Positions 1 through 7,309 of a DNA stretch of 64,000 nt are shown here, one piece after another (the first letter of the stretch is position 1; every line of letters begins with the position of its first letter). The DNA comes from DASUFF01 sp036274695 (GTDB lineage Bacteria; UBA10199; JACPAL01; GCA-016699445): the NCBI GenBank assembly GCA_036274695.1, contig DASUFF010000044.1, positions 1 to 64,000 of the forward strand, read 5' to 3'. The position numbers and the translations under genes are program-made. The notes beneath the pieces were generated by a model. That model saw only the letters and a program-made list of their open reading frames with translations, was not told the origin of the DNA and made no database searches.

Positions 1-28
1 CCAGGGCGATCATCGATTTGGTACGCAT
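1..28 (-). CDS. Start of a gene running off the left edge
   Basis: Only the first nine codons are present (MRTKSMIAL). An ATG is preceded by a strong AGGAGG ribosome binding site at 35-40 and, further upstream, by a good sigma-70 promoter at 97-125. The basic start followed by hydrophobic residues would fit a signal peptide, but too little is visible to assign a function. Confidence 0.6.
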
Positions 29-96
29 AACATTCCTCCTTCAGGAAATTGGGTTGAAATTCAAAAAACTAAATAACGCGCTGCGAAATAAGCCCG

Positions 97-125
97 AATG
101 TAGGCGATATCATTACTGAAGTCAA
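97..125 (-). promoter_or_regulatory. Sigma-70 promoter for the left-edge gene
   Basis: Read on the minus strand: TTGACT (120-125), a 17-bp spacer, and TACATT (97-102). Both hexamers match consensus at five or four of six positions. The predicted start near 90 gives a leader of about 60 nt with the AGGAGG site in it. Confidence 0.55.
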
Positions 126-169
126 GTTTTCGTTGGCGTGACGCGGTTGAGGCGAGGTATCCCTGTCCT

Positions 170-931
170 ATGAAGACAAGAGTCCTCAGCACCCTGGTGA
201 TGGCTCTCGCCCTCTTGGCCGGCTCGCCCGGTCTTGATGGGAGGGAGTCTCCGAAGGATCGTTTCACCTTGGAACAGGAGCTTCAAGAGGCTCGGGAGAG
301 GTTGGAGGCCTTCGACCGGGCCTTGAATTTTCATGAACGCAAGACGTTGCGCCAGACCTCCGAAAGGGACCGCCCCTCTCTGGAGCCGGCCCTTCGGGTC
401 AAATTCGACGAGCGCAACCGGCTCAAAGACGACCTAGAAAGTTACGACCGGATGGTCGATTTGAAGAGGCAATTGATGGCGCTTCCCGGCCGCGAGGCCT
501 TTGCCTCGGGCTCGGCACTTCTCCAGCGGGAGGGCGAGGCGGAGGCCGTCGCCCGCATCGCCGTACCGGCCTTCGGCGAGTTGCGGCGGCATTACGAGAT
601 GATCCGCCCGGCCATCCTCCACAATTTTTTCGTGAACGTCGGATTGAAGGACGAGGGATTTTGCTGGCATTGGGCCCGGGACTTGACCGACCGCCTGAAG
701 GTGCTGGATCTCGAAACTTTCGACCTCCTCTGGGCGACCGCCCGCGGCGGGACCATGCGCGAGCACAACACGGTTGTTTTGGTCTCCAAGGGCCGCGAGC
801 TTCAGGACGGGCTGGTGCTCGACGGCTGGAAATACGCCGGCAAGCCGTTTTGGATCCGCGTCACCGACGACAAGAAACATCCCTGGAAAGTCGGCCAATA
901 TTACGGCGGCGGGGCCGAGACGCAGCATTGA
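170..931 (+). CDS. Secreted hypothetical protein
   Basis: 253 aa. The N-terminus (KTR, then VLSTLVMALALLAG) is a typical signal peptide, so the protein is probably periplasmic or surface-located. Residues about 30-105 are charged and helical, rich in Glu, Arg and Leu. The C-terminal half has mixed composition with several Trp and His (CWHWARDL, HNTVVLV, KPFWIRV), suggesting a small folded domain. I do not recognise the family. It is divergent from the gene at the left edge and 53 bp upstream of the receiver-like gene. Confidence 0.7.
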   Translation: MKTRVLSTLVMALALLAGSPGLDGRESPKDRFTLEQELQEARERLEAFDRALNFHERKTLRQTSERDRPSLEPALRVKFDERNRLKDDLESYDRMVDLKRQLMALPGREAFASGSALLQREGEAEAVARIAVPAFGELRRHYEMIRPAILHNFFVNVGLKDEGFCWHWARDLTDRLKVLDLETFDLLWATARGGTMREHNTVVLVSKGRELQDGLVLDGWKYAGKPFWIRVTDDKKHPWKVGQYYGGGAETQH

Positions 932-984
932 AAACCAGTTGTTTTCCCCCCTGGGTTTAAGTAGCTTGGCCCAACTTTAACACC

Positions 985-1434
985 ATGCCTCCCCGCATTT
1001 TCAGAGACATTCTCGTCGTCGACCGTTCCGCGCTGGCCTGCAACATGTACCAGCTGCTTTTCTCCTCCCAGAGCCGGTACCGGGTGCTGTTCGCGGAGGA
1101 GTACGAAACCCTTTTCAAAAGAAGCAAGCGTCTGCGTCCCGATCTGATGATCGTCAACAGCAACGCGTTGGCCCGGAACGCCGAGCTTAAATTCCCAGCT
1201 CCCGCCATCCTTATCGTGTCCAAGGATCGCGTGGATCTCCGGGAGCAGGCGGCGGGACGCAAGGACCTGGTCCTGATCGAGAAGCCGTTTTATCCTTACG
1301 ACCTCATCTCCGTCGCCAACCGGCTGATCTTGTCCGCCGTGGAAAAGGCGAAGGAAAGAAACCGGCGCGCCGAGGCGCGCGCGGGCAAACGGGCGCCGGC
1401 CGGCAAGGCCGCGCGGAAGAGGAAGCATGGCTAA
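985..1434 (+). CDS. Degenerate response-regulator receiver (pseudo-receiver)
   Basis: 149 aa. Residues about 5-115 follow the receiver layout: ILVVDRS at strand 1, PDLMIVNSN at strand 3, ILIVSKD at strand 4 and IEKPFYPYDL with the conserved Lys-Pro at strand 5. The phosphoacceptor Asp is replaced by Asn in LMIVNSN and the usual acidic pair after strand 1 is reduced to one Asp, so phosphorylation is unlikely. The tail (about 120-149) is strongly basic, rich in Arg, Lys and Ala. It overlaps the following PilZ gene by 8 bp, so the two are probably translated together. Confidence 0.7.
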   Translation: MPPRIFRDILVVDRSALACNMYQLLFSSQSRYRVLFAEEYETLFKRSKRLRPDLMIVNSNALARNAELKFPAPAILIVSKDRVDLREQAAGRKDLVLIEKPFYPYDLISVANRLILSAVEKAKERNRRAEARAGKRAPAGKAARKRKHG

Positions 1435-1813
1435 AAAGACCGACAAGGCAGCGCCCAAGACGGAGCAGAGAATGGTTCACGAAAAACGCGTGCATCCGCG
1501 GCGGACGCTTCGGTCGCAGGTGATCTTCGAGGACGAGTCGGGCGAAGGGTTCATTTATTTCTATTCGACCGACATCAGCATCGGCGGCCTGTTCCTGGAG
1601 TCCGACATCCCCCTGAAGATGGGCACGCGCGTCTTTCTTTCCTTTTCGCTCAGGGACGATTCCGCTCCCATCCGCGCGATCGGACGCGTCGTGCGCGTCG
1701 AAAGGGAGACGGCCGACAGCATGACCGTCGTCGGCATGGGCGTTCAATTCAGCGATCTGCAGGAATCGGCCAAGAAGATCATCGAAGACTACGTTTCCCC
1801 CGCCAGCGCCTGA
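1427..1813 (+). CDS. PilZ domain protein
   Basis: 128 aa, one PilZ domain. The c-di-GMP-binding signature is visible: a basic RRTLR stretch near residue 24 and DISIGGLF near residue 47, followed by a beta-barrel with GRVVRVER. PilZ proteins bind cyclic di-GMP and control motility, adhesion or polysaccharide output. The start ATG lies inside the end of the receiver-like gene behind AGAGGAAGC. Its 3' end overlaps the convergent ArsA-like gene by 25 bp. Confidence 0.85.
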   Translation: MAKKTDKAAPKTEQRMVHEKRVHPRRTLRSQVIFEDESGEGFIYFYSTDISIGGLFLESDIPLKMGTRVFLSFSLRDDSAPIRAIGRVVRVERETADSMTVVGMGVQFSDLQESAKKIIEDYVSPASA

Positions 1814-2910
1814 GCCATTTTCGAAAGCCCCGACAGGTCGTGCACGTCCTTTTCGAAGAGGGGGATGGTCGCGCACGGGGTTCCCTTGCCGCCCAATTTC
1901 CTCAACAAGGCGACCGCCTTCTGGTCCCGCTTGGCCAGTTGCTCGTAGTTCTTCAGGCGTTCGACGGCCTTGGCGCGGAGCGCGGGCGGGAAGTCCGACG
2001 GCAGGCCGGAAGCGCTCCAGATCCCCTCGGGATGGACGCGGTTGACGACGAAACCCAGGAAGGGGAGCTTGGCGTGGTCGATCTTCCGGTGGAAGAACAG
2101 GGCGTCCTGCACGGAAACGGAGGCGGGGCTCGTCACCAGGAGGAAACCCACGAAGTCCCTCCGGAGCAGCTCGTAGACGGCCTGCGCGCGCTGGCGGAAA
2201 CCGCCGAGCAGGTCGCTGAACAGGGAGAGCATCTCGGAGAGCTCGCGCAGGAAGCTGAAACCGGCGATTCTGTCGAAGACCGACAGGATCTTTTCCGCGC
2301 CCTTTTTCAAAACGCCCAGGCCGATCAGGCCCGCCTCGCCCACGAAGAGTCCCGGCTTCAAAAACCATTCGAGAAGGCTGTTGGACGTCATGTTGATCAT
2401 TTTTTGCGGCGCTTCGAGGAAATCGAGGGCGTGGCGCGTCGGCGGCGTATCCAAGATCAGGACGTCGTAGAGCCCGCCCTGATAGATCTCGTAGAGCTTT
2501 TCCGTCGCCATGTACTCCTGCGAGCCGGCGATCATGCTGGACATGAGCTGGTAGAGCCGGTTCTCGAGGATGGACGCGCGGCGCTCCGGCTCCTTCACGT
2601 GGCGCTCGATCAGGCGGTCGAAGGTCGTTTTGGTATCCAGCATCATGGCGTCGAGCGATCCGGAGGCCTTCTCCCGTCTCTCCGCGGGCAGCGCGATCCG
2701 CTTGGGGGCGTCCCCAAGCGACTCGAGACCCAGGGCTGTGGCCAACCGCTTGGCCGGATCGATCGTCAGCACGATGGTTTTGCGTCCCCGGCGGGCCATC
2801 TCCAGGGCCACCGCCGCCGCGGTCGTCGTCTTGCCGACGCCTCCGCTTCCGCAACAGATGATGATCTTCTTGGCGGAAGCCGCCTTCAAAAGGTCGATGG
2901 TCTTCGTCAT
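1789..2910 (-). CDS. ArsA/GET3-family ATPase, first of a tandem pair
   Basis: 373 aa. The P-loop CGSGGVGKTTT lies at residues about 20-29, and DTPPTRHALDFL near 150 corresponds to the DTAPTGHTL signature of anion-transporting ATPases. Family members couple ATP hydrolysis to arsenite export (ArsA) or membrane-protein targeting (GET3). No ArsB-type pump is adjacent, and the pairing with phaR suggests a different role, unknown here. Its ATG overlaps the stop of the second ATPase gene by 4 bp, so they are translationally coupled and may form a heterodimer. Confidence 0.85.
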   Translation of the reverse strand: MTKTIDLLKAASAKKIIICCGSGGVGKTTTAAAVALEMARRGRKTIVLTIDPAKRLATALGLESLGDAPKRIALPAERREKASGSLDAMMLDTKTTFDRLIERHVKEPERRASILENRLYQLMSSMIAGSQEYMATEKLYEIYQGGLYDVLILDTPPTRHALDFLEAPQKMINMTSNSLLEWFLKPGLFVGEAGLIGLGVLKKGAEKILSVFDRIAGFSFLRELSEMLSLFSDLLGGFRQRAQAVYELLRRDFVGFLLVTSPASVSVQDALFFHRKIDHAKLPFLGFVVNRVHPEGIWSASGLPSDFPPALRAKAVERLKNYEQLAKRDQKAVALLRKLGGKGTPCATIPLFEKDVHDLSGLSKMAQALAGET

Positions 2911-3824
2911 GACTCCGCCTCCATCTGTTTTTGGATGGCGGATGCGATCAGGCGGATCTCTTCCAAGCCGAACTGGGGCGAATAAACGAACGGAAGCCGG
3001 ATGACGGGCCTCGGGCGGACCTCCCGGTCGAGCCTGTCGGAGTATTCGGCGGAAAGGTCCGCGCGCGCGTTCATGAGTTTTAGGATTTTGATGGCGGGCG
3101 TGTCCGGCGCCTGGTCGATCTTGCGCCTTTCGGCCGGCGAGAACGCCTCTTCCTCCACCTGGTTGAGGAAAAAAGGCCCGAGCGGCAGGTCCAGGCGTTT
3201 TTCCAGGCTCCGGTTCATTTCGATCGCCTCCGTCACCGGCATCTCCTCGGGCAGCGTGGCCAGAAGAACCTGGGTCCGGTCTGCGTCGTGCAGGAGCTGG
3301 TCGATCCGGTCGGCGTCGCCCTTCAGCGGCCCGATCCGCGTGGCGCGCGAAACGATCGTGGGGATCTCGAGCAGGGCCAATCCGTGGCCCGTGGCCGGCG
3401 CGTCGACGATGACCAGATCGTATTCGGAGACGAGGGCGTAGACCTTGCCGATGCTCACCATGTCCGAAAGCCCCGGCGTGGCCTCCACGAAATTCTGGAC
3501 GAGCTTGTTCTCGAACACGGCCTTGTAGAGGGCTTTGAAGCGGATCTGCAGGAGGACGTATTCCTCGAAGGATTTTTTCGGAAGGATATTGATCCCCGAG
3601 ACGCCGGGCAGGAGCTGCGTTTCATGATGCCCGACGGGAGGCCGGCCGAGGATGTGAGCGACTTGATCTTCGGAATGGATCTCGGCGACGATGACCTTCC
3701 GGCCGCGTTCGGCGGCGAGCAGGGCGAGAGCAAGGCTTAAGGTGGTCTTGCCGACGCCGCCCTTGCCCGAGACGATGATCAAGCGCCGACTGAGCAGTCT
3801 ATCGAGTGGATTTCCGGGGGACAC
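2907..3824 (-). CDS. ArsA/GET3-family ATPase, second of a tandem pair
   Basis: 305 aa. The deviant Walker A GKGGVGKTT is at residues 20-28 and DAPATGHGLALL near 140 is the conserved switch segment. It is shorter than its neighbour (373 aa). The two are divergent paralogues, as expected for the two halves of an ArsA-type dimer carried on separate genes. It sits 9 bp downstream of phaR in the same minus-strand operon. Confidence 0.85.
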   Translation of the reverse strand: MSPGNPLDRLLSRRLIIVSGKGGVGKTTLSLALALLAAERGRKVIVAEIHSEDQVAHILGRPPVGHHETQLLPGVSGINILPKKSFEEYVLLQIRFKALYKAVFENKLVQNFVEATPGLSDMVSIGKVYALVSEYDLVIVDAPATGHGLALLEIPTIVSRATRIGPLKGDADRIDQLLHDADRTQVLLATLPEEMPVTEAIEMNRSLEKRLDLPLGPFFLNQVEEEAFSPAERRKIDQAPDTPAIKILKLMNARADLSAEYSDRLDREVRPRPVIRLPFVYSPQFGLEEIRLIASAIQKQMEAES

Positions 3825-3833
3825 AAGCGGGGC

Positions 3834-4370
3834 TTAGCCTTCGTACTTTTTCAGTTTGGTTTCCAGGAGATCGATCTTCTTGCGGAGAGCGCGGATCTCG
3901 GAATGGAGCGAGGGGAGGACGGACACGGCGTCGAGCGTGCCCTTCAGTTTCTCGTCGATGAACTCCTTGATCATGTGGCGCCCTTCTTCGATGGAGACGT
4001 CGCCCTTCTTGATGATTTTCTCGAAATACTTCTCGGCCTCTTCGCGCGCGTGCGAGATCGAGCTCACGCCGGATTCGATCGAGCTCTGCACGAAGTCGAC
4101 GATCTTTTCGCCGCCGCTCTGGATGATGTTCCGGAGCGTGGACAGCGGGAGCAGGCTCTTCTTTTTCTTTTCCTGCTCGAAGATGATCTGGGTCAGGGTG
4201 ACGCTGGTCAAGTCGTCCTGATTCTGGTTGTCGATGATCTGGACGTCCTCGCCCTCGCGGATCAAGGTGGCGATATCGTCCAGCGTCACGTAGCGGCTCG
4301 CGTTGGTGTCGTAGAGCTTGCGGTTCTGGTAACGCTTGATGATGCGGTTTTTTTTGTTGGCGGTCGTCAT
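3834..4370 (-). CDS. phaR: PhaR-type polyhydroxyalkanoate regulator
   Basis: 178 aa. The N-terminal PHB/PHA accumulation regulator DNA-binding domain is clear: IIKRYQNRKLYDT, SRYVTLDDIA, then VTLTQIIFEQE within the first 70 residues. The rest is helical and ends in a heptad-rich coiled coil (LRKKIDLLETKLKKYEG). PhaR represses phasin genes and binds PHA granules. The ATG at 4370 is chosen over an upstream GTG at 4379 because GAGG lies 8 bp before it. No PHA synthase gene is in this window. Confidence 0.85.
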   Translation of the reverse strand: MTTANKKNRIIKRYQNRKLYDTNASRYVTLDDIATLIREGEDVQIIDNQNQDDLTSVTLTQIIFEQEKKKKSLLPLSTLRNIIQSGGEKIVDFVQSSIESGVSSISHAREEAEKYFEKIIKKGDVSIEEGRHMIKEFIDEKLKGTLDAVSVLPSLHSEIRALRKKIDLLETKLKKYEG

Positions 4371-4380
4371 AGAGCGCACC

Positions 4381-4818
4381 TCATTCCTTTTGCAATTCTT
4401 CCTCGTACATTTGTTTGAGCAGCACCTTGCGGATGGCCTCCAAGACTTCGGCCTTCAGCTTCGATTTCTGGTTTTTGGCCTTGGCGTTTTTATGGATCTC
4501 GCCCTCCAAGACGTCGAGGATGGAGTTCATCACCTTGCGGTGGAGGGTCCGGTACTCCTCTTCGTCGGAGCGGGGCAGCGACTGCGCGAGCGTTCGGAGA
4601 GTCTTCTGGGCGTAACCGATGACCTGCTGGATGGCCTGCTGGGAGTCGTTCCCGGACATGCGGTTGGAGACGTGCTGCTCGGCGAAGCCCAAGAGGCTTT
4701 GCACCGCCAGGAGGACTTCGCGTCCCGCGCGGAGGAGATGCTTCTTGACGAGGCCCAACTCGGCCAAGCCGTCGAGCAGGGAGCTGATGTTGAGCAGAGA
4801 TCCGGAAAGAGTCGACAT
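4381..4818 (-). CDS. Helical protein between phaR and tatA
   Basis: 145 aa, almost entirely alpha-helical by composition, without Cys or a signal peptide. Its position directly upstream of phaR (10 bp to the PhaR start) and its amphipathic helices make a phasin-like or granule-associated role possible. This is inference from context; no family motif is recognised. Confidence 0.65.
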   Translation of the reverse strand: MSTLSGSLLNISSLLDGLAELGLVKKHLLRAGREVLLAVQSLLGFAEQHVSNRMSGNDSQQAIQQVIGYAQKTLRTLAQSLPRSDEEEYRTLHRKVMNSILDVLEGEIHKNAKAKNQKSKLKAEVLEAIRKVLLKQMYEEELQKE

Positions 4819-4822
4819 GGCG

Positions 4823-5053
4823 TTAATGCTTTGTTTCCTTGTTTTTCTCGGGACCCTTCTCAGGTTCCTCGCCCTTCACGCCCTTTTTGAAATTGCGCAG
4901 GGCCTGCCCCAGCGATCCACCGATGGCCGGCAATTTTCCCGCTCCGAAGACGACCAGGACGATGGCGAGGACGATCAGAAGCTCCCAAGGCCCCAGCCCG
5001 CCTATGCCCGCCAATGTCATTGGTATATTCTGGGGTATATTCGGGTGCGACAT
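4823..5053 (-). CDS. tatA: Twin-arginine translocase subunit TatA/E
   Basis: 76 aa. One N-terminal membrane helix (PWELLIVLAIVLVVFGAGKLP) is followed by the amphipathic helix GGSLGQALRNFKKGVKG and a charged Lys/Glu tail, the standard TatA architecture. It contributes to export of folded proteins. The alternative start at 5020 (MTLAGIGG) fits the family length better than the ATG at 5053; neither has a good ribosome binding site. It heads the minus-strand run through phaR and the ATPase genes. tatC is not in the window. Confidence 0.85.
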   Translation of the reverse strand: MSHPNIPQNIPMTLAGIGGLGPWELLIVLAIVLVVFGAGKLPAIGGSLGQALRNFKKGVKGEEPEKGPEKNKETKH

Positions 5054-5122
5054 TTCAAGAAAAGGCTATCACCCCATGACGCGGGTTGTCTAGGATTTTG
5101 ACGCACCTTTGACGCGGGGAAA

Positions 5123-5782
5123 TTACAGCTGGGCGCGCATTTGTTGAATCGTAACGCGGCAGTCCGGGCTCTTGAAGATGGCGGACCCGGCGACGAAGAC
5201 GTCCGCCCCGGCGCGGGAGACCTCGCCGATGTTGGATGTCTTGATACCGCCGTCCACTTCGATCAGGACGGGGAGCTTCTTCTCATCTATGACGCGCCGG
5301 AGAGTCTTTACTTTCTCGAGGCAGGAGGGAATGAAGGCCTGTCCGCCGAAGCCGGGATTGACCGTCATCACCAAAACCATGGAGACGTCCGGCAACACGG
5401 GAAAGACGGATTCGATGGGCGTGTCGGGATTTAAAGACACGGCGGCTTCGACGCCATGCGAACGAATGAGTTTAAGCGCTTCGCGGAGTTTGTCCGCATC
5501 CGGGAAAACTTCCACATGAATGGTGATCGAATCGGAGCCGGCCTTCGCGAACTCGCCGACGAATTTTTCCGGCGATTCGATCATCAAATGCGTATCCAGT
5601 TTCAGTTTCGTGGATTTGCGCGCGGCTTCCACCAGGACGGGGCCTATGGTGAGGTTCGGAACGAAGTGGCCGTCCATGACGTCCAAATGGATCAGGTCGG
5701 CGCCTGCGGCCTCGACGGCTCGGATTTCGTCTCCTAATTTTGAAAAATCGGCGGACAAGACGGACGGGGCGATGAGTTTCAA
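5123..5782 (-). CDS. rpe: Ribulose-phosphate 3-epimerase
   Basis: 219 aa, normal length. It interconverts ribulose 5-phosphate and xylulose 5-phosphate in the pentose phosphate pathway. Family landmarks: SVLSADFSKLG, HLDVMDGHFVPNLTIGP (metal-binding His and Asp), VNPGFGGQ and EVDGGI with the second catalytic Asp. Its ATG overlaps the fmt stop by 4 bp (ATGA), so it belongs to the def-fmt-rpe unit. Confidence 0.95.
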   Translation of the reverse strand: MKLIAPSVLSADFSKLGDEIRAVEAAGADLIHLDVMDGHFVPNLTIGPVLVEAARKSTKLKLDTHLMIESPEKFVGEFAKAGSDSITIHVEVFPDADKLREALKLIRSHGVEAAVSLNPDTPIESVFPVLPDVSMVLVMTVNPGFGGQAFIPSCLEKVKTLRRVIDEKKLPVLIEVDGGIKTSNIGEVSRAGADVFVAGSAIFKSPDCRVTIQQMRAQL

Positions 5783-6717
5783 GTTCCCAGCCTTTCTCCG
5801 GGCGTGAGCGGATGGCCTTTCAAAAAGACATCGCAGGCCAGGCGCTTACCGCCCTCCAGCTGCAGATCCTTAATCAAGAGAGCGCCCTGACCGCAAGCGA
5901 TCTGAATCCCGTCGCCCTGAATTTCAACGATCTCGCCGGCCGCGCCCTTTTTCGGATGCTCCACCAACTCCGCCGTATGGATCTTCAGGCGCTTTCCCTT
6001 GAGCGAGGTGAAGGCGCCGGGCCAGGGCGTGACGCCGCGGATCTGTCCCCAGAGCGCCTTGGCCTTGCGGGTCCAATCCAGATGCCCGTCTTCCTTCTTG
6101 AGCATGGGCGCCGGCGTCGCCAGGCGGTCGTTCTGGGGCATGGCCTCGAGGGAACCGTCGGAGAGACCGTCCAAGGTTTCGATCAGGAGCTCGGCCCCGA
6201 TGACGGCCAGGCGCTTTCCCAAAATCTCGGCGTTGTCCTCGTCGTGCATCATGACTTTCTTCTGAAGGAGGACCGGGCCTGAGTCGACGGGGCCGTCTTT
6301 CAAGCGGAAGGTCGTCACGCCCGTTTCCTCTTCGTTGTTGATCAGGGCCCATTGAAGCGGGGCGGCTCCACGGTATTTCGGGAGCAGGGAAAAGTGGACG
6401 TTGATGCAGCCGTGCGGCGGGAGATCCAAAACTTCCTTCGGCAATATCTTTCCGTAGGCGACGATGGCGATGACGTCCGCCTTGAGTCCTCGCAGGGTCT
6501 CCAAAAATTCGGGATTCTTCTTGATCGACTCGGGCTGGAAGAGGGGAAGATTTTTCTCCTTCGCGAAGCGGGCGACTGCGGGCGGCGTGAGTTCCAGGCC
6601 CCGTCCGACCGGCCTATCCGGTTGGCTGACCACGCCCACGACTTTGTGGCCCGACTCCAAGACCGCCTTCAGGGAGGGGGCGGCGATTTCGGGCGAACCC
6701 ATAAAGAGGACATTCAT
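5779..6717 (-). CDS. fmt: Methionyl-tRNA formyltransferase
   Basis: 312 aa, normal length. It formylates initiator Met-tRNA using 10-formyl-tetrahydrofolate. The N-terminal motif NVLFMGSPEIAAPSL and the catalytic segment NVHFSLLPKYRGAAP are present; Phe replaces the more common Pro after the His. The C-terminal tRNA-binding domain follows from about residue 205. It lies 7 bp after def and overlaps rpe. Confidence 0.95.
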   Translation of the reverse strand: MNVLFMGSPEIAAPSLKAVLESGHKVVGVVSQPDRPVGRGLELTPPAVARFAKEKNLPLFQPESIKKNPEFLETLRGLKADVIAIVAYGKILPKEVLDLPPHGCINVHFSLLPKYRGAAPLQWALINNEEETGVTTFRLKDGPVDSGPVLLQKKVMMHDEDNAEILGKRLAVIGAELLIETLDGLSDGSLEAMPQNDRLATPAPMLKKEDGHLDWTRKAKALWGQIRGVTPWPGAFTSLKGKRLKIHTAELVEHPKKGAAGEIVEIQGDGIQIACGQGALLIKDLQLEGGKRLACDVFLKGHPLTPGERLGT

Positions 6718-6724
6718 AGCGAGG

Positions 6725-7297
6725 TCATCCGACGTACGTCGGCCCCGAGCCGTGCTCGATCTCCTCTTCCGGCTCCGGACGTTCGTTGCGCGCCAGTTTC
6801 TTTTTGTAGAGGTCCTGCTTCAGGCGGGAGAGCTTGTCGAAGATGAGCTTGCCGTCCAGGTGGTCGATCTCGTGCTGGAAGGCGACGGCCAAAAGATCTT
6901 CGCCCAAGTACTTCACTTTCTTTCCTTCACGGTCGAGGCCTTCGACTAAAATCTTCTTCGCGCGCTCGACGGGGACGATCAGGTTGGGCATGGAGAGGCA
7001 GCCTTCGTCCCACAGGATCTTTCCTTCCTGGATGGTGACGATGGGGTTGATGATGGCCTTGGGATCCGGCTTGTGGGTTTCCTTGCCCAGGGCGTCTTTT
7101 TCCAGGAGACCGACGTCGATCACCAAGATGCGCTTGGAGACGGCGACCTGAGGCGCCGCCAAACCGACACCGGGCGCGGCGTACATGGTCTCGTACATGT
7201 CCTCGATCAGCTTCTGAATCTCCGCATCGACCTTCTCGACCGGTTTCGCCACCTTCCTAAGGATGGGATCCGGATATTTGACGATATCTAAAATCAT
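6725..7297 (-). CDS. def: Peptide deformylase
   Basis: 190 aa. It removes the N-formyl group from nascent proteins. All three metal-site motifs are intact: GVGLAAPQV, EGCLSMP (metal Cys) and QHEIDHLDGKL (HExxH). A Glu-rich tail of about 20 residues extends past the usual end. It lies 12 bp downstream of priA, giving the common order priA-def-fmt. Confidence 0.95.
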   Translation of the reverse strand: MILDIVKYPDPILRKVAKPVEKVDAEIQKLIEDMYETMYAAPGVGLAAPQVAVSKRILVIDVGLLEKDALGKETHKPDPKAIINPIVTIQEGKILWDEGCLSMPNLIVPVERAKKILVEGLDREGKKVKYLGEDLLAVAFQHEIDHLDGKLIFDKLSRLKQDLYKKKLARNERPEPEEEIEHGSGPTYVG

Positions 7298-7309
7298 CTC
7301 TTTTCTTCC

